A stretch of DNA of 64,000 nt from Pseudomonas weihenstephanensis (GTDB lineage: Bacteria > Pseudomonadota > Gammaproteobacteria > Pseudomonadales > Pseudomonadaceae). The notes under the pieces are model-generated. The model did no database searches. It was not told the origin of the DNA and worked only from the letters and a program-made list of their open reading frames with translations. A program made the position numbers and the translations under genes. Positions 1 to 6,196 of the stretch are shown one piece after another. The stretch is taken from positions 620,001 to 684,000 of the forward strand of contig NZ_JYLF01000003.1 in assembly GCF_001043055.1 (NCBI RefSeq), in the 5' to 3' direction. The number at the start of each line of letters is the position of its first letter. The stretch's first letter is position 1.

Positions 1-51
1 CGTTATGACGAAAGCTGTAGGCGAAATGCAGTGCGCGATGGATGAAAAGGC

Positions 52-516
52 TTATCCGCGATCGACTTTGCTGCTGAGAATGATCGAGGTCGTGGTTTTC
101 TCGACACCTTCGACGCTGCCGATCTGATCCAACAATTGATCCAGTTGCTCTGGTGATTCGCTGCGCAGCCACGCCACATAATCAAACTCACCGCTGACCG
201 CACACAGTTGCTGCACTTGCGCCATAGCACTTAATCGTCTGACCACCTCCTTGCCTGAGCGCGGTTGAACGGTGATCCCCACATACGCTTGCAGTCCGCC
301 ATCAATCAGGCGTTGCCCCAGCCGAACGCCATACCCGGTAATCACGTTGTTTTTTTCCAGCCGTGCCAGCCGCGAGGTCACCGTCGTGCGTGCGATGCCC
401 AACTGCCGGGCCAGCATTGCCACACTTTCACGGGCATTGAGCTGCAAAGCGGCAATCAACTGCCGGTCAATTTCATCCAGTGCGGGCGGGCGAATGTCTG
501 GCAAGAGAGGCTCCAA
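52..516 (-). CDS. Lrp/AsnC family transcriptional regulator
   Basis: A 154-residue protein with an N-terminal winged helix-turn-helix (about residues 14-60, LDEIDRQLIAALQLNARES and then ARQLGIARTTVTSRLARLE) and a C-terminal RAM ligand/oligomerisation domain (about 75-145, including AVSGEFDYVAWL). This is the standard Lrp/AsnC layout and length. Such proteins are DNA-binding regulators, usually responding to amino acids; the ligand cannot be read here. No ATG is available before the HTH, so a TTG start at 516 is taken; the start is therefore uncertain. Its upstream region runs straight into the attL repeat of the island, so insertion may have changed its promoter context. The family is sure, the specific target unknown. 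Confidence 0.85.
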   Translation of the reverse strand: MEPLLPDIRPPALDEIDRQLIAALQLNARESVAMLARQLGIARTTVTSRLARLEKNNVITGYGVRLGQRLIDGGLQAYVGITVQPRSGKEVVRRLSAMAQVQQLCAVSGEFDYVAWLRSESPEQLDQLLDQIGSVEGVEKTTTSIILSSKVDRG

Positions 517-604
517 TGACGTCAGCGATATGGGTCGGCCATGGTACAGCGCTTGAGGGTGGGAGCGTCCAGCGGAGGACGTCTGCGCTGGCGTGAGGAC
601 TCAA

Positions 605-691
605 CCCCCAGAAACACGAAAGCCGCGCAGTGCGCGGCTTTGAGTATGGTGGGCCCAGTAGGACTCGAACCTACGACCAAGGGATTATGAG
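605..691. repeat. attL: 87-bp direct repeat bounding the island
   Basis: These 87 bases are identical to 8189-8275. The repeat contains a hairpin (AAAGCCGCGC, 3-nt loop, GCGCGGCTTT at 619-641) that serves as the tRNA terminator in the right-hand copy, followed by the last 45 nt of the CAU tRNA gene. Identity stops at 692 inside the anticodon stem. This is what site-specific integration into a tRNA 3' end leaves behind. The opposite copy is part of the complete tRNA. Confidence 0.93.
647..691 (-). pseudogene. partial tRNA (3' end) left by island integration
   Basis: This is the 3' part of the tRNA found complete at 8231-8307: CCA end, acceptor strand, T arm, variable loop and the 3' side of the anticodon arm. 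Homology ends at 692, so the D arm and 5' acceptor strand are missing and no functional tRNA can be made. It marks the left island boundary. Confidence 0.92.
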
Positions 692-831
692 CCGTTATTA
701 ATGGCCCAGAACATGGGCTAAAGCCCGGAAATTCACCATTTTCCGGAGTTTTTTCCGTCATTTGCGGAAAGTATTATCCGCAGGTGTGGACGGTCAAACG
801 CCAATTCCTTTCTCCTTCTTTCACAGCCTTT

Positions 832-902
832 CAGAATGTGAAATCAGCTCTGTTCGTGCCAGCACTCTCTAGTGCTTGGCCCATGCTGGCTTTTACATTC
901 TG
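832..902. repeat. nested inverted repeats (possible structured RNA or cruciform)
   Basis: CAGAATGT (832-839) pairs with ACATTCTG (895-902), and inside it GCCAGCA (858-864) pairs with TGCTGGC (884-890). An alternative inner hairpin AGCACT/AGTGCT (861-866, 871-876) competes with the middle stem. The two mutually exclusive pairings resemble a switchable RNA or protein-binding palindromes. No function is assigned. Confidence 0.4.
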
Positions 903-1095
903 ATTCACATTTCACAAAAAAAGCATGCGCGTCCCGTTGGCGGGAGGGGAAAAGTGCTTTCTTTGCCTGAGTTTTTTCGCTCCTTCGACAATTTTCTTCG
1001 GGAGTGGCGTTTAGTCATTTTCCTTATCTGTTTCGACTAAACGAAAATTGAAACTCAGACCTAACTTTTTAAGTTGGGTATGCGGTTGGTTGGCA

Positions 1096-1190
1096 TTTTA
1101 GCGTTTTAGCGTTTTAGTTAATGGGTTAGAGTTTTAGTTGATTACTTGGGGTTTTAGTTTATTGGTTTAAGTTTTAGTTTATTGCCGTTT
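1096..1190 (+). repeat. iteron-like GTTTTAG array
   Basis: TTTTAG occurs six times, at 1096, 1104, 1112, 1132, 1152 and 1172. The first three are 8 bp apart and the last four exactly 20 bp apart, giving four imperfect 20-bp units from 1111 to 1190 that each begin GTTTTAGTT. A 20-bp period is close to two helical turns, so the conserved faces would align for cooperative protein binding. The array lies about 240 bp upstream of the RES toxin gene. The binding protein is unknown. Confidence 0.6.
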
Positions 1191-1429
1191 CGAGGGTGTG
1201 TTTCTATGTTGGAATGGCAGCCGAAGCCAAGCGGGGCGGGGGATGTAGGGCGCTAGCGTGTATCGATAGAAAATGTGCGTGCTAAAAAGTTCTGAAAATG
1301 GTGGTTTTTCTTGAGGAAGTCAGTTGTAATATTCGGGCAGGCAACAGCCTGCAACAGAGGCTATTGGTTTCCAATAGTCAAAAAAAATCGCATATGGGGT
1401 TTAAGCCATGAGCACAAATTATAATTTCC

Positions 1430-2110
1430 ATGGGAGTATCAAGTATAGTGAGCGGGGCAAAAAAACAAAGCAGCGAAGTTGAGCAGGAGTTTAAATCTGC
1501 ACTATCTAAGCACCCAGATGTGGTGGTGACGATTGATACGGATACGCTGTGGGCTCGTGTACAACCCACCGAGTTTGACAACCCAGTTTTCTACAACCGA
1601 GACTCTGACACACGTTATGGGGATCCAGAGAAGGAAATCGGCGTTTGTTACTTGGCAGGCAGTAGCAAGGTTGCTATTGCGGAGACATTCCAGCATGGGC
1701 CGGGCGGCCCCGATTCTTCTGTCTTGATGGAAGACATTATGAATCGGTCTCTACATCAGCTGAAGGCGGCTCGTCCGCTGAAAGTGATTGATGTAGGGGT
1801 GCTTGCTGCTTACACGGGGCGGAAAGCAAGAGCTATCGTTGAAGCTAAGGGGCAAGGTAGTGAAGGTTACAGCCTTACCCAAACGCTGAGTGCTGTGAGC
1901 ATGAGATATGGTCCAGAGATTGATGGTCTCCTCTATACCTCTACTGTGTTACCCGGAGCAGCTTCGCTTGAGTGGTGTAATCTTGTGTTGTTCGAAGGAA
2001 GAAAAACACAGTTAGTGCCTGTAAGTTCAGAGCCTTTAGCAGAGGCCCTGCTTACAGACGATAAAACGGCGGTGGAGTTCTTGGTAGACTTGAACCTGTC
2101 CGTAGTATAA
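1430..2110 (+). CDS. RES-domain protein, probable NAD+-consuming toxin
   Basis: This 226-residue protein matches the RES family, toxins that degrade NAD+ (phosphorolysis or hydrolysis) and arrest cells. The Arg, Glu and Ser elements that name the family are visible: LWARVQP near residue 43, CYLAGSSKVAIAETF near 76-90 and EGYSLTQTLSAVSMRYG near 148-164. The ATG at 1430 has almost no Shine-Dalgarno; an in-frame GTG at 1448 follows GGGAG at 1432-1436 and is an alternative. A 24-codon ORF (1408-1482) overlaps the start in another frame and might couple or limit translation. RES genes normally follow their Xre/MbcA-type antitoxin in one operon; here the probable partner is convergent at 2142-2777. 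The family call is firm; toxicity is inferred. Confidence 0.8.
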   Translation: MGVSSIVSGAKKQSSEVEQEFKSALSKHPDVVVTIDTDTLWARVQPTEFDNPVFYNRDSDTRYGDPEKEIGVCYLAGSSKVAIAETFQHGPGGPDSSVLMEDIMNRSLHQLKAARPLKVIDVGVLAAYTGRKARAIVEAKGQGSEGYSLTQTLSAVSMRYGPEIDGLLYTSTVLPGAASLEWCNLVLFEGRKTQLVPVSSEPLAEALLTDDKTAVEFLVDLNLSVV

Positions 2111-2111
2111 G

Positions 2112-2138
2112 AAGCTGGACTCCCTTGCAGGAGTCCAG
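2112..2138. terminator. bidirectional terminator between RES gene and partner
   Basis: A perfect stem CTGGACTCC/GGAGTCCAG with a short CTTGCA loop is followed by TTTTTA on the plus strand. It sits in the 31-bp gap between two convergent genes and can stop transcription from the RES gene; the minus strand has fewer Ts. Confidence 0.8.
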
Positions 2139-2141
2139 TTT

Positions 2142-2777
2142 TTACTTGCCCATTTCCAAACGGTTTTTAAAGTCTCGAACGATGATCTGGAAAGCAAGCT
2201 CATTGTCCAGGAACTTATAGCGAGGCAGCACGTTTTCGGTTTCACCTGGATTGGAGAAATCCATCGGCTTTGCCAGAAAACCAACCAGAAGATTTACCTT
2301 GGATTCATCTTCTGGATCGATATCCAACACTTTAAGAAGCTTGCTTATCGATGCAGTAGCTTTGTTTTTTTCGAACTGAAAATCAGGGTAGTACTTACGC
2401 CGATTTTTAGTAAAGGCAATTACTTGACCTGATTTTGTCTTTTTGCTTAAGGCTTGCTTCGATATGCCAAGTATTAGGCATGCATCGCCGGCATCAAGAA
2501 GGTCGTAAGACGATTTAACTGCTTCAAACGCATTTGCTTTTAGCTTAGCGAAAGCGATTTCGTTACGTGCTTTAACACTTAACGGCTTATCGCTGACTTT
2601 GCTGGCCTTTTTGATAATTACAGCCAAAGCCTTATCGTCGTCGAGCTTCGCAGCATCGATAACCACGGATTCGGATACGTTGTTCATCCGGGCTATGAAT
2701 TTCTGTACGAGCGAGGCCTTAGCTTCGTCAATTGACTTGACGTTGCTCTGGGATCTCTCAATCGTTACGCTGTTCAT
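2142..2777 (-). CDS. putative antitoxin/regulator convergent to RES toxin
   Basis: A 211-residue protein I do not recognise by family name. The middle (about 92-135) has a short helix-turn-helix-like stretch, GDACLILGISKQALSKKTKS, followed by a basic FTKNRRKYY segment. The C-terminal 70 residues are helical (SISKLLKVLDIDPEDES and then LVGFLAKPMDFSNPGE), in the place where Xre/MbcA/ParS antitoxins carry the toxin-binding domain that plugs the RES active site. The start at 2777 follows a strong GGAGGAG. A 6-bp inverted repeat TGCTCA/TGAGCA (2792-2807) overlaps the leader and could be an autoregulatory operator, with TTGACA (complement of 2841-2846) as a candidate -35. The role as RES antitoxin is inferred from position and architecture. 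Confidence 0.55.
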   Translation of the reverse strand: MNSVTIERSQSNVKSIDEAKASLVQKFIARMNNVSESVVIDAAKLDDDKALAVIIKKASKVSDKPLSVKARNEIAFAKLKANAFEAVKSSYDLLDAGDACLILGISKQALSKKTKSGQVIAFTKNRRKYYPDFQFEKNKATASISKLLKVLDIDPEDESKVNLLVGFLAKPMDFSNPGETENVLPRYKFLDNELAFQIIVRDFKNRLEMGK

Positions 2778-2791
2778 AGGTTCTCCTCCGT

Positions 2792-2807
2792 TGCTCACAT
2801 TTGAGCA
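2792..2807 (-). promoter_or_regulatory. candidate operator upstream of the putative antitoxin
   Basis: TGCTCA, 4-nt spacer, TGAGCA, located 15-30 bp before the start codon at 2777. Farther upstream on the minus strand are tandem GGTTGACA units (complement of 2841-2856), each offering a TTGACA -35; TAGGCT at 2817-2822 is a weak -10 at 18-bp spacing. Antitoxins commonly bind such palindromes to repress themselves. Confidence 0.4.
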
Positions 2808-2963
2808 CGTAAGCAAAGCCTACGCCCCGCCAAGCGCCCCTGTCAACCTGTCAACCTATCCACTCGTCAACAAAATATTGCTTTCACCATCCCCTGCCGG
2901 CATAAGTAGCACCAGAACGTGTCCCAGTGATTTGGGGCGTTATCCAGTCTTTGGAGGCTACCC

Positions 2964-3287
2964 ATGCCAATCCTGTACACCCCAACATATCCAAGTCGAC
3001 ATGATGCATTGCGTCAGCAGGCTCCCCAGGTTGCCGAGCTGATTGGTCGAATTGCCGAGGCTATAAAACCAGAGCTTCAACGCCTGAGTCCTGAGGATCT
3101 GGAGAACGTATTGTTTATTCACGCCGATGCAGTTGCTCAGCAAATACCGTCCTGTGTTACGCGTCTGGCCGTCTGGCTGAATCTGTTGGCAGCGCCTAAG
3201 GTCAAAGCGTTGGAGCACCGCGAAGTGGCTGCCTTTGTCAATGAAGCGGCTAGCCTCGGAGGGCTATCCGGGGTAGTGCCGGTATGA
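2964..3287 (+). CDS. hypothetical 107-residue island protein
   Basis: I do not recognise this protein. It is preceded by a good GGAGG ten bases before the ATG, which supports translation. The sequence is mostly helical and amphipathic (RHDALRQQAPQVAELIGRIA, then PEDLENVLFIHADAVAQQIP), with one mid-protein hydrophobic helix (RLAVWLNLLAAP) and no signal peptide. It is transcribed away from the antitoxin gene and converges on dcm, 68 bp from it. It is probably a small prophage accessory protein; no function is proposed. Confidence 0.55.
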   Translation: MPILYTPTYPSRHDALRQQAPQVAELIGRIAEAIKPELQRLSPEDLENVLFIHADAVAQQIPSCVTRLAVWLNLLAAPKVKALEHREVAAFVNEAASLGGLSGVVPV

Positions 3288-3355
3288 GCGCATACTAAAA
3301 CCGGCGTGACGTGGGTAGGATCACCAACAGTTCGAAGCATCCCAGCCCCGTCACT

Positions 3356-4210
3356 CTAATCCTCTGAGCTCATCAACCCCCGCCCAACCCACTCCGCCAC
3401 CTGCGTAACAACGGCATTTCCGGCACCAAAAGCCTCCGCAAGGTTGGCCGCATCCAGTCCGAGGCAAAGCCCATCATCTTCAGCCGTTCGCTGCCGCTCA
3501 ACCATCTGATCCCATCCGTGCGGTTCAGCGACGAGAGTGGTACAGCCCATAGTGGTTTGGGATCCGGCTTTGTTTGCCAATAGAGTATTGGCAGCCCAGG
3601 CATCCGCGGGGCGTGGCCAGCGCTGCGATTGATACGCTGGAGATATTGCGTCCACTGGCGCGGCGTCAGCCAGGAACTGGATGGGGGGCATACGTCGATA
3701 ACCGGCGACCAGGAATACCCGGCGACGTTGCTGGGGGACTCCGAAATATTGAGCATTAAGCACTCGCCAAAATCCCACATACCCGCATTCCGCAAGGGCC
3801 CGGATGACTGTCTCAAAGTCTCGGCTATCGTTGACAGCGAGCAGGTTAACGACGTTCTCAAGGACCACCCAGCGAGGTTGTGTTTCTTTGAGGATTCGTA
3901 TGACTTCCCAAAACAATCCGCTGCGCTCACCTTGCAGTTCTCGGGTGGCGCGGTTGTTCTCCCGGCAGCCTGCAATGCTGATGTCCTGGCAGGGGAAACC
4001 TGCGGTGATGACATCGACGGCGCACAAGTTGTGGGCCCCGCACTGGCGTACGTCTTCAAATTGGCGTGCATGGGGAAATCGCTCGGCAAGCACAGCCCGG
4101 TTGACGGGGTTGAGCTCGACTCGCCAAGCGGTGCGGTATCCGGCGTTTTCAAATCCGACATCAAAGCCTCCTATGCCTGCGAACAGGCTGCCAATGGTGG
4201 GTTGCTGCAT
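3356..4210 (-). CDS. phage-type DNA cytosine-5 methyltransferase
   Basis: A 284-residue C5-methyltransferase with its motifs in order: I SLFAGIGGFDVGFENAG, IV AGFPCQDIS with the catalytic Cys, VI VLENV, VIII PQQRRRVFLV, a short variable/target region, and X AFGAGNAV near the C-terminus. It is a solitary enzyme with no restriction partner, typical of prophage self-protection or regulation. Reading back to an ATG at 4378 only adds translation of the upstream com region, so the start at 4210 is chosen. That start has a poor ribosome site, which fits coupling to com, whose shifted frame overlaps it by about 40 bases. A second long frame (3373-4161) lies inside this gene. The canonical motif IX is not obvious in this frame. 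Confidence 0.88.
   Translation of the reverse strand: MQQPTIGSLFAGIGGFDVGFENAGYRTAWRVELNPVNRAVLAERFPHARQFEDVRQCGAHNLCAVDVITAGFPCQDISIAGCRENNRATRELQGERSGLFWEVIRILKETQPRWVVLENVVNLLAVNDSRDFETVIRALAECGYVGFWRVLNAQYFGVPQQRRRVFLVAGYRRMPPIQFLADAAPVDAISPAYQSQRWPRPADAWAANTLLANKAGSQTTMGCTTLVAEPHGWDQMVERQRTAEDDGLCLGLDAANLAEAFGAGNAVVTQVAEWVGRGLMSSED
3373..4161 (-). CDS. candidate overprinted gene inside dcm (262 residues)
   Basis: An open frame of 262 codons lies entirely within dcm, shifted by one base. Its ATG at 4161 has a perfect AGGAGG (4172-4167) five bases upstream, created by the codons ATA GGA GGC of methyltransferase motif I, codons that are rare in Pseudomonas. The product reads like a protein (ALQAAGRTTAPPENCK, WSLRTSLTCSLSTIAET, LMLNISESPSN, WLTPRQWTQYLQRI). 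Its end, WLSGSERLKMMGFASDWM, resembles methyltransferase motif IX, which the main frame lacks. From memory, phages often carry a protein of this kind next to Dcm. The alternative is a GC-biased shadow frame; the start signal argues against pure chance. Function unknown. Confidence 0.45.
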   Translation of the reverse strand: MSDLKTPDTAPLGESSSTPSTGLCLPSDFPMHANLKTYASAGPTTCAPSMSSPQVSPARTSALQAAGRTTAPPENCKVSAADCFGKSYESSKKHNLAGWSLRTSLTCSLSTIAETLRQSSGPLRNAGMWDFGECLMLNISESPSNVAGYSWSPVIDVCPPSSSWLTPRQWTQYLQRINRSAGHAPRMPGLPILYWQTKPDPKPLWAVPLSSLNRTDGIRWLSGSERLKMMGFASDWMRPTLRRLLVPEMPLLRRWRSGLGGG

Positions 4211-4370
4211 GCTTGAACTCGTTGTTCTGGATGCTCGCGGCACGCTGGCGGGAGGCTCTGGGCCTTCAAATGGTTCAGTGTCCGGCAACGGGGCACTTGA
4301 TCTGTAATTCATCAAAACCGCTGATAGCGGCGAGTTTGCGGGCGCAGTGACCGCAACGTATGTCTTGCAT
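4171..4370 (-). pseudogene. com: Com family translational regulator, frameshifted
   Basis: The start MQDIRCGHCARKLAAISGF then ELQIKCP matches phage Com proteins, small zinc-binding RNA regulators (in Mu, Com activates mom translation). The first CxxC is intact. At the second, the expected CPRC needs five Cs but only four are present, so the zero frame ends after 31 codons (TGA at 4277-4275). A -1 shift restores RCRTLNHLKAQSLPPACRE and runs to TAG at 4173-4171, overlapping the dcm start. This is either a decay mutation, a homopolymer sequencing error or a real ribosomal frameshift. The position directly before dcm matches the expected regulatory role. Confidence 0.75.
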
Positions 4371-4374
4371 TGAT

Positions 4375-4500
4375 TCATCCGGTAATGGGTTTCAACTGCC
4401 CGGCCAGTACCTGGGCAGATCCTGCATGCGTTGAAAATTCACTGGCATTCCCCGGCGGCGGTGTCGGGCCGTGGGTGTGGCTGGCGATGGCGATGTTCAT
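4375..4500 (-). CDS. small 41-residue ORF in the tail operon
   Basis: An ORF starting with ATG immediately after the TAG of the upstream tail gene (TAGATG) and ending five bases before com. The peptide begins MNIAIASHTHGPTPPPGNAS. Tight spacing suggests translational coupling within the late phage operon. It may be a genuine small phage protein or a remnant of a longer one; no family recognised. Confidence 0.4.
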   Translation of the reverse strand: MNIAIASHTHGPTPPPGNASEFSTHAGSAQVLAGQLKPITG

Positions 4501-4941
4501 CTACTCCACCAGGTCGAGCAGGTCGCATAGCACTTTCAGGACGTTGACCCCTTCGGATCCCAGCCAGGTCCTGGGCGCCTGCAACCGTTGGCCTACCCGA
4601 AAGCGCAGCCCTGTCAGCCGGCTGACTTCAGCCACTACCGCGCTCAAGTCCACATGGCGCAGTGCCAGAGGCAGTGGATAACTCAAAATCGCTGCTAGCT
4701 CCCGGCAAAACAGTACTTGCTCATACGGGTTCGCGCTGGTGCAGCGCTCTATATAGCCGACAAAGTGCCGCTGCGAGGGCTTGTCGTTGTAGCCCAGATC
4801 CAGCGTGACCAGCCCGCGCACAGGCGCTTGAGCCTTGATCGTCAAGCTGGCACGACCGGGATTGTGCAAGTTCAAACGCACGTCGTGGTACACCAGATCG
4901 AAGGGCTGGCCGTTGACGCTGATCACCACGTGGGCCTTCAT
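4501..4941 (-). CDS. phage tail/baseplate hub-like protein (possibly truncated)
   Basis: A 146-residue protein beginning MKAHVVISVNGQPFDLVYHD and containing RHFVGYIERCTSANPYEQV. It looks like the N-terminal beta domain of phage late-control/hub proteins (gpD or gp44-like), followed by a region about VVAEVSRLTGLRFRVGQRL. Hub proteins are usually about twice this length, so it may be truncated at TAG 4503-4501. Its start overlaps the previous gene's stop (ATGA at 4941-4938). It would act in the baseplate of the ancestral prophage. The family call is tentative. Confidence 0.5.
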   Translation of the reverse strand: MKAHVVISVNGQPFDLVYHDVRLNLHNPGRASLTIKAQAPVRGLVTLDLGYNDKPSQRHFVGYIERCTSANPYEQVLFCRELAAILSYPLPLALRHVDLSAVVAEVSRLTGLRFRVGQRLQAPRTWLGSEGVNVLKVLCDLLDLVE

Positions 4942-5477
4942 CGGGCGGGTCCCAGGTAGTCATCCACGCGCTTCAAGATGCTCTCAAACCCGCTTAATTC
5001 GGGGGTGTTGGCTTCGTGGGGCACAGAGGCGGCGGCCACACTGCTACCGCTGCCGGTCTGCTGGTTAACCTTGTTCGCTGGGCGGCGTGTCTCGACCCGT
5101 TCCGGGTTCGATAGCTTCTCGCTGAGCGTGAACTGCACGCGCCAGGCGGCCAGGCTGTCGTCTTCTCGGGCGATAATGGTGTCGCTGAAATTCGCCTGTC
5201 GCACGCCGAAAGCCTCGGCAGTGTCGTTGACCACTCGGTATGTCTTGCGCTGCCCGCCATCTACCGTGGTTTCTGACAGGCGCATCAACTCCATCAGATG
5301 TGCGCGGTCGCGATAGGGAATCAGCAACGAGACCGTCAGCGTTTTGGGTTTGAACCCTTTGTGTGAGCTGTCGGTGTTGCTGGTCTGCCCGGACAAATCA
5401 CCCCTCTCTATCCTCAGATTGGCGGTCACCTTCAGCGACTTGCCGTTGGCCTTCTGTCCATCGAGCAGCAGCGTCAT
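4938..5477 (-). CDS. phage baseplate/tail protein
   Basis: A 179-residue protein starting MTLLLDGQKANGKSLKVTAN at the ATG that overlaps the upstream stop (ATGA at 5477-5474). The first 115 residues look like a beta-rich tail component (KGFKPKTLTVSLLIPYRDRA, YRVVNDTAEAFGVRQANFSD); the last 50 are a Ser/Ala/Pro-rich tail. From memory it resembles proteins annotated as baseplate complex protein in Pseudomonas prophages and tailocins. It is four-base coupled to genes on both sides, so it is part of the late operon. It looks intact but is useless without the deleted head and tail genes. Confidence 0.5.
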   Translation of the reverse strand: MTLLLDGQKANGKSLKVTANLRIERGDLSGQTSNTDSSHKGFKPKTLTVSLLIPYRDRAHLMELMRLSETTVDGGQRKTYRVVNDTAEAFGVRQANFSDTIIAREDDSLAAWRVQFTLSEKLSNPERVETRRPANKVNQQTGSGSSVAAASVPHEANTPELSGFESILKRVDDYLGPAR

Positions 5478-6196
5478 AGACCCACCAGTTCCTGAACGAA
5501 ACTCAACCCTTCTTTTGACCCCAGCAGTATCAAACCTGCGCACAGCACCCATTCATGGCCCGGTGCGTTGCCCGTCAGCAAGTCGCTGCGTATTTTTGCG
5601 TAGTGCCCGGGGCCAACCAAGCGCACAACCATGGCTGCGTCCGGATTCGGGCTCGCCAATTGGTTCTGTAAATTCTTTAGCTGCTGATCGCGGGCAGCAA
5701 CCTGCCTAGCTTTACGTGCAGCAAGTGCTGATAAATCGGTCAGCGGCGAACGGCCTGCCGAGTAGTTTTCCAGTCCTGCCAGTTGGCCGGAAAGCGATTG
5801 CTTGGCCGCCCTGGTGATCGTGCAGTGCTCCAAGGGCAGGGTCCCCCAACGCGGTAGCGAAGGGGCGCTGGGCAAAAACCACTTTTCAGCCTCAAGGCGC
5901 GACAGATATCGGGCGCGCTTCTCACTGCGCACCAGTTAGGGCACTGGCAGCAGGGCATTGAAGCGTGACAACGTTTCAGCTAACTGTTTGTAGTGGGTGG
6001 CCCGGAAGATGATCGCGAGGGCGTACCGATCAACACCCGCTTGCCGTTCAAGCGAGCCGTCCAACAGCTTGTCACCGAGCAATGCTAGCAGATTGGGTGC
6101 CGACAGAAAGCGCTGATATCCGCGCCCCTGCCCGACACCACTTTGAAAGGGAGTAATGACCAGGCAGGTGAGTGAGTGCCCCATCTGCTCTGTCAT
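5474..6196 (-). pseudogene. phage tail-region protein broken by one in-frame stop
   Basis: Two consecutive frames lie in the same phase: one ending FNALLPVP at TAA 5938-5936, the next continuing LVRSEKRARYLSRLEAEKW from 5935 down to 5474. Read through, they give a continuous protein of about 240 residues starting MTEQMGHSLTCLVITPF (ATG 6196) and ending LSFVQELVGL. The stop would arise by one change, GAA to TAA. A restart at GTG 5932 is possible, so two genes cannot be excluded. The position between the deletion junction and the baseplate genes suggests a tail-region protein; no enzymatic motif is visible. Confidence 0.5.

Larger units (their letters stand above)
692..1429. other. 738-bp non-coding island left end, with repeats and hairpins
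   Basis: I see no credible gene. The region holds a copy of TGTGGACGG (785-793) that recurs twice near the right end (possible integrase arm sites); a nested inverted-repeat structure at 832-902; an 8-bp inverted repeat GTTTAGTC/GACTAAAC at 1009-1016 and 1035-1042; a GTTTTAG repeat array at 1096-1190; and two hairpins just before the RES gene (GCAGGC/GCCTGC at 1337-1352 and CTATTGG/CCAATAG at 1361-1377). It is AT-richer than the chromosome around it. It probably holds the control region of the RES toxin and part of the attachment apparatus. Confidence 0.6.

Noticed and set aside
522..761. 79-codon frame across attL
   Set aside because: It reads through the tRNA fragment and terminator hairpin, which cannot be coding.
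1096..1190. CRISPR array or plasmid origin
   Set aside because: Units are too short and degenerate for CRISPR, no cas genes are present, and there is no Rep protein or AT-rich melting region to support an origin.
1361..1390. Rho-independent terminator before the RES gene
   Set aside because: The stem is followed by As, not Ts, on the plus strand, and on the minus strand the Ts precede the stem.
4211..4378. Upstream extension of the methyltransferase to an ATG at 4378
   Set aside because: The extra 56 residues are com DNA read in another frame and have no methyltransferase homology.
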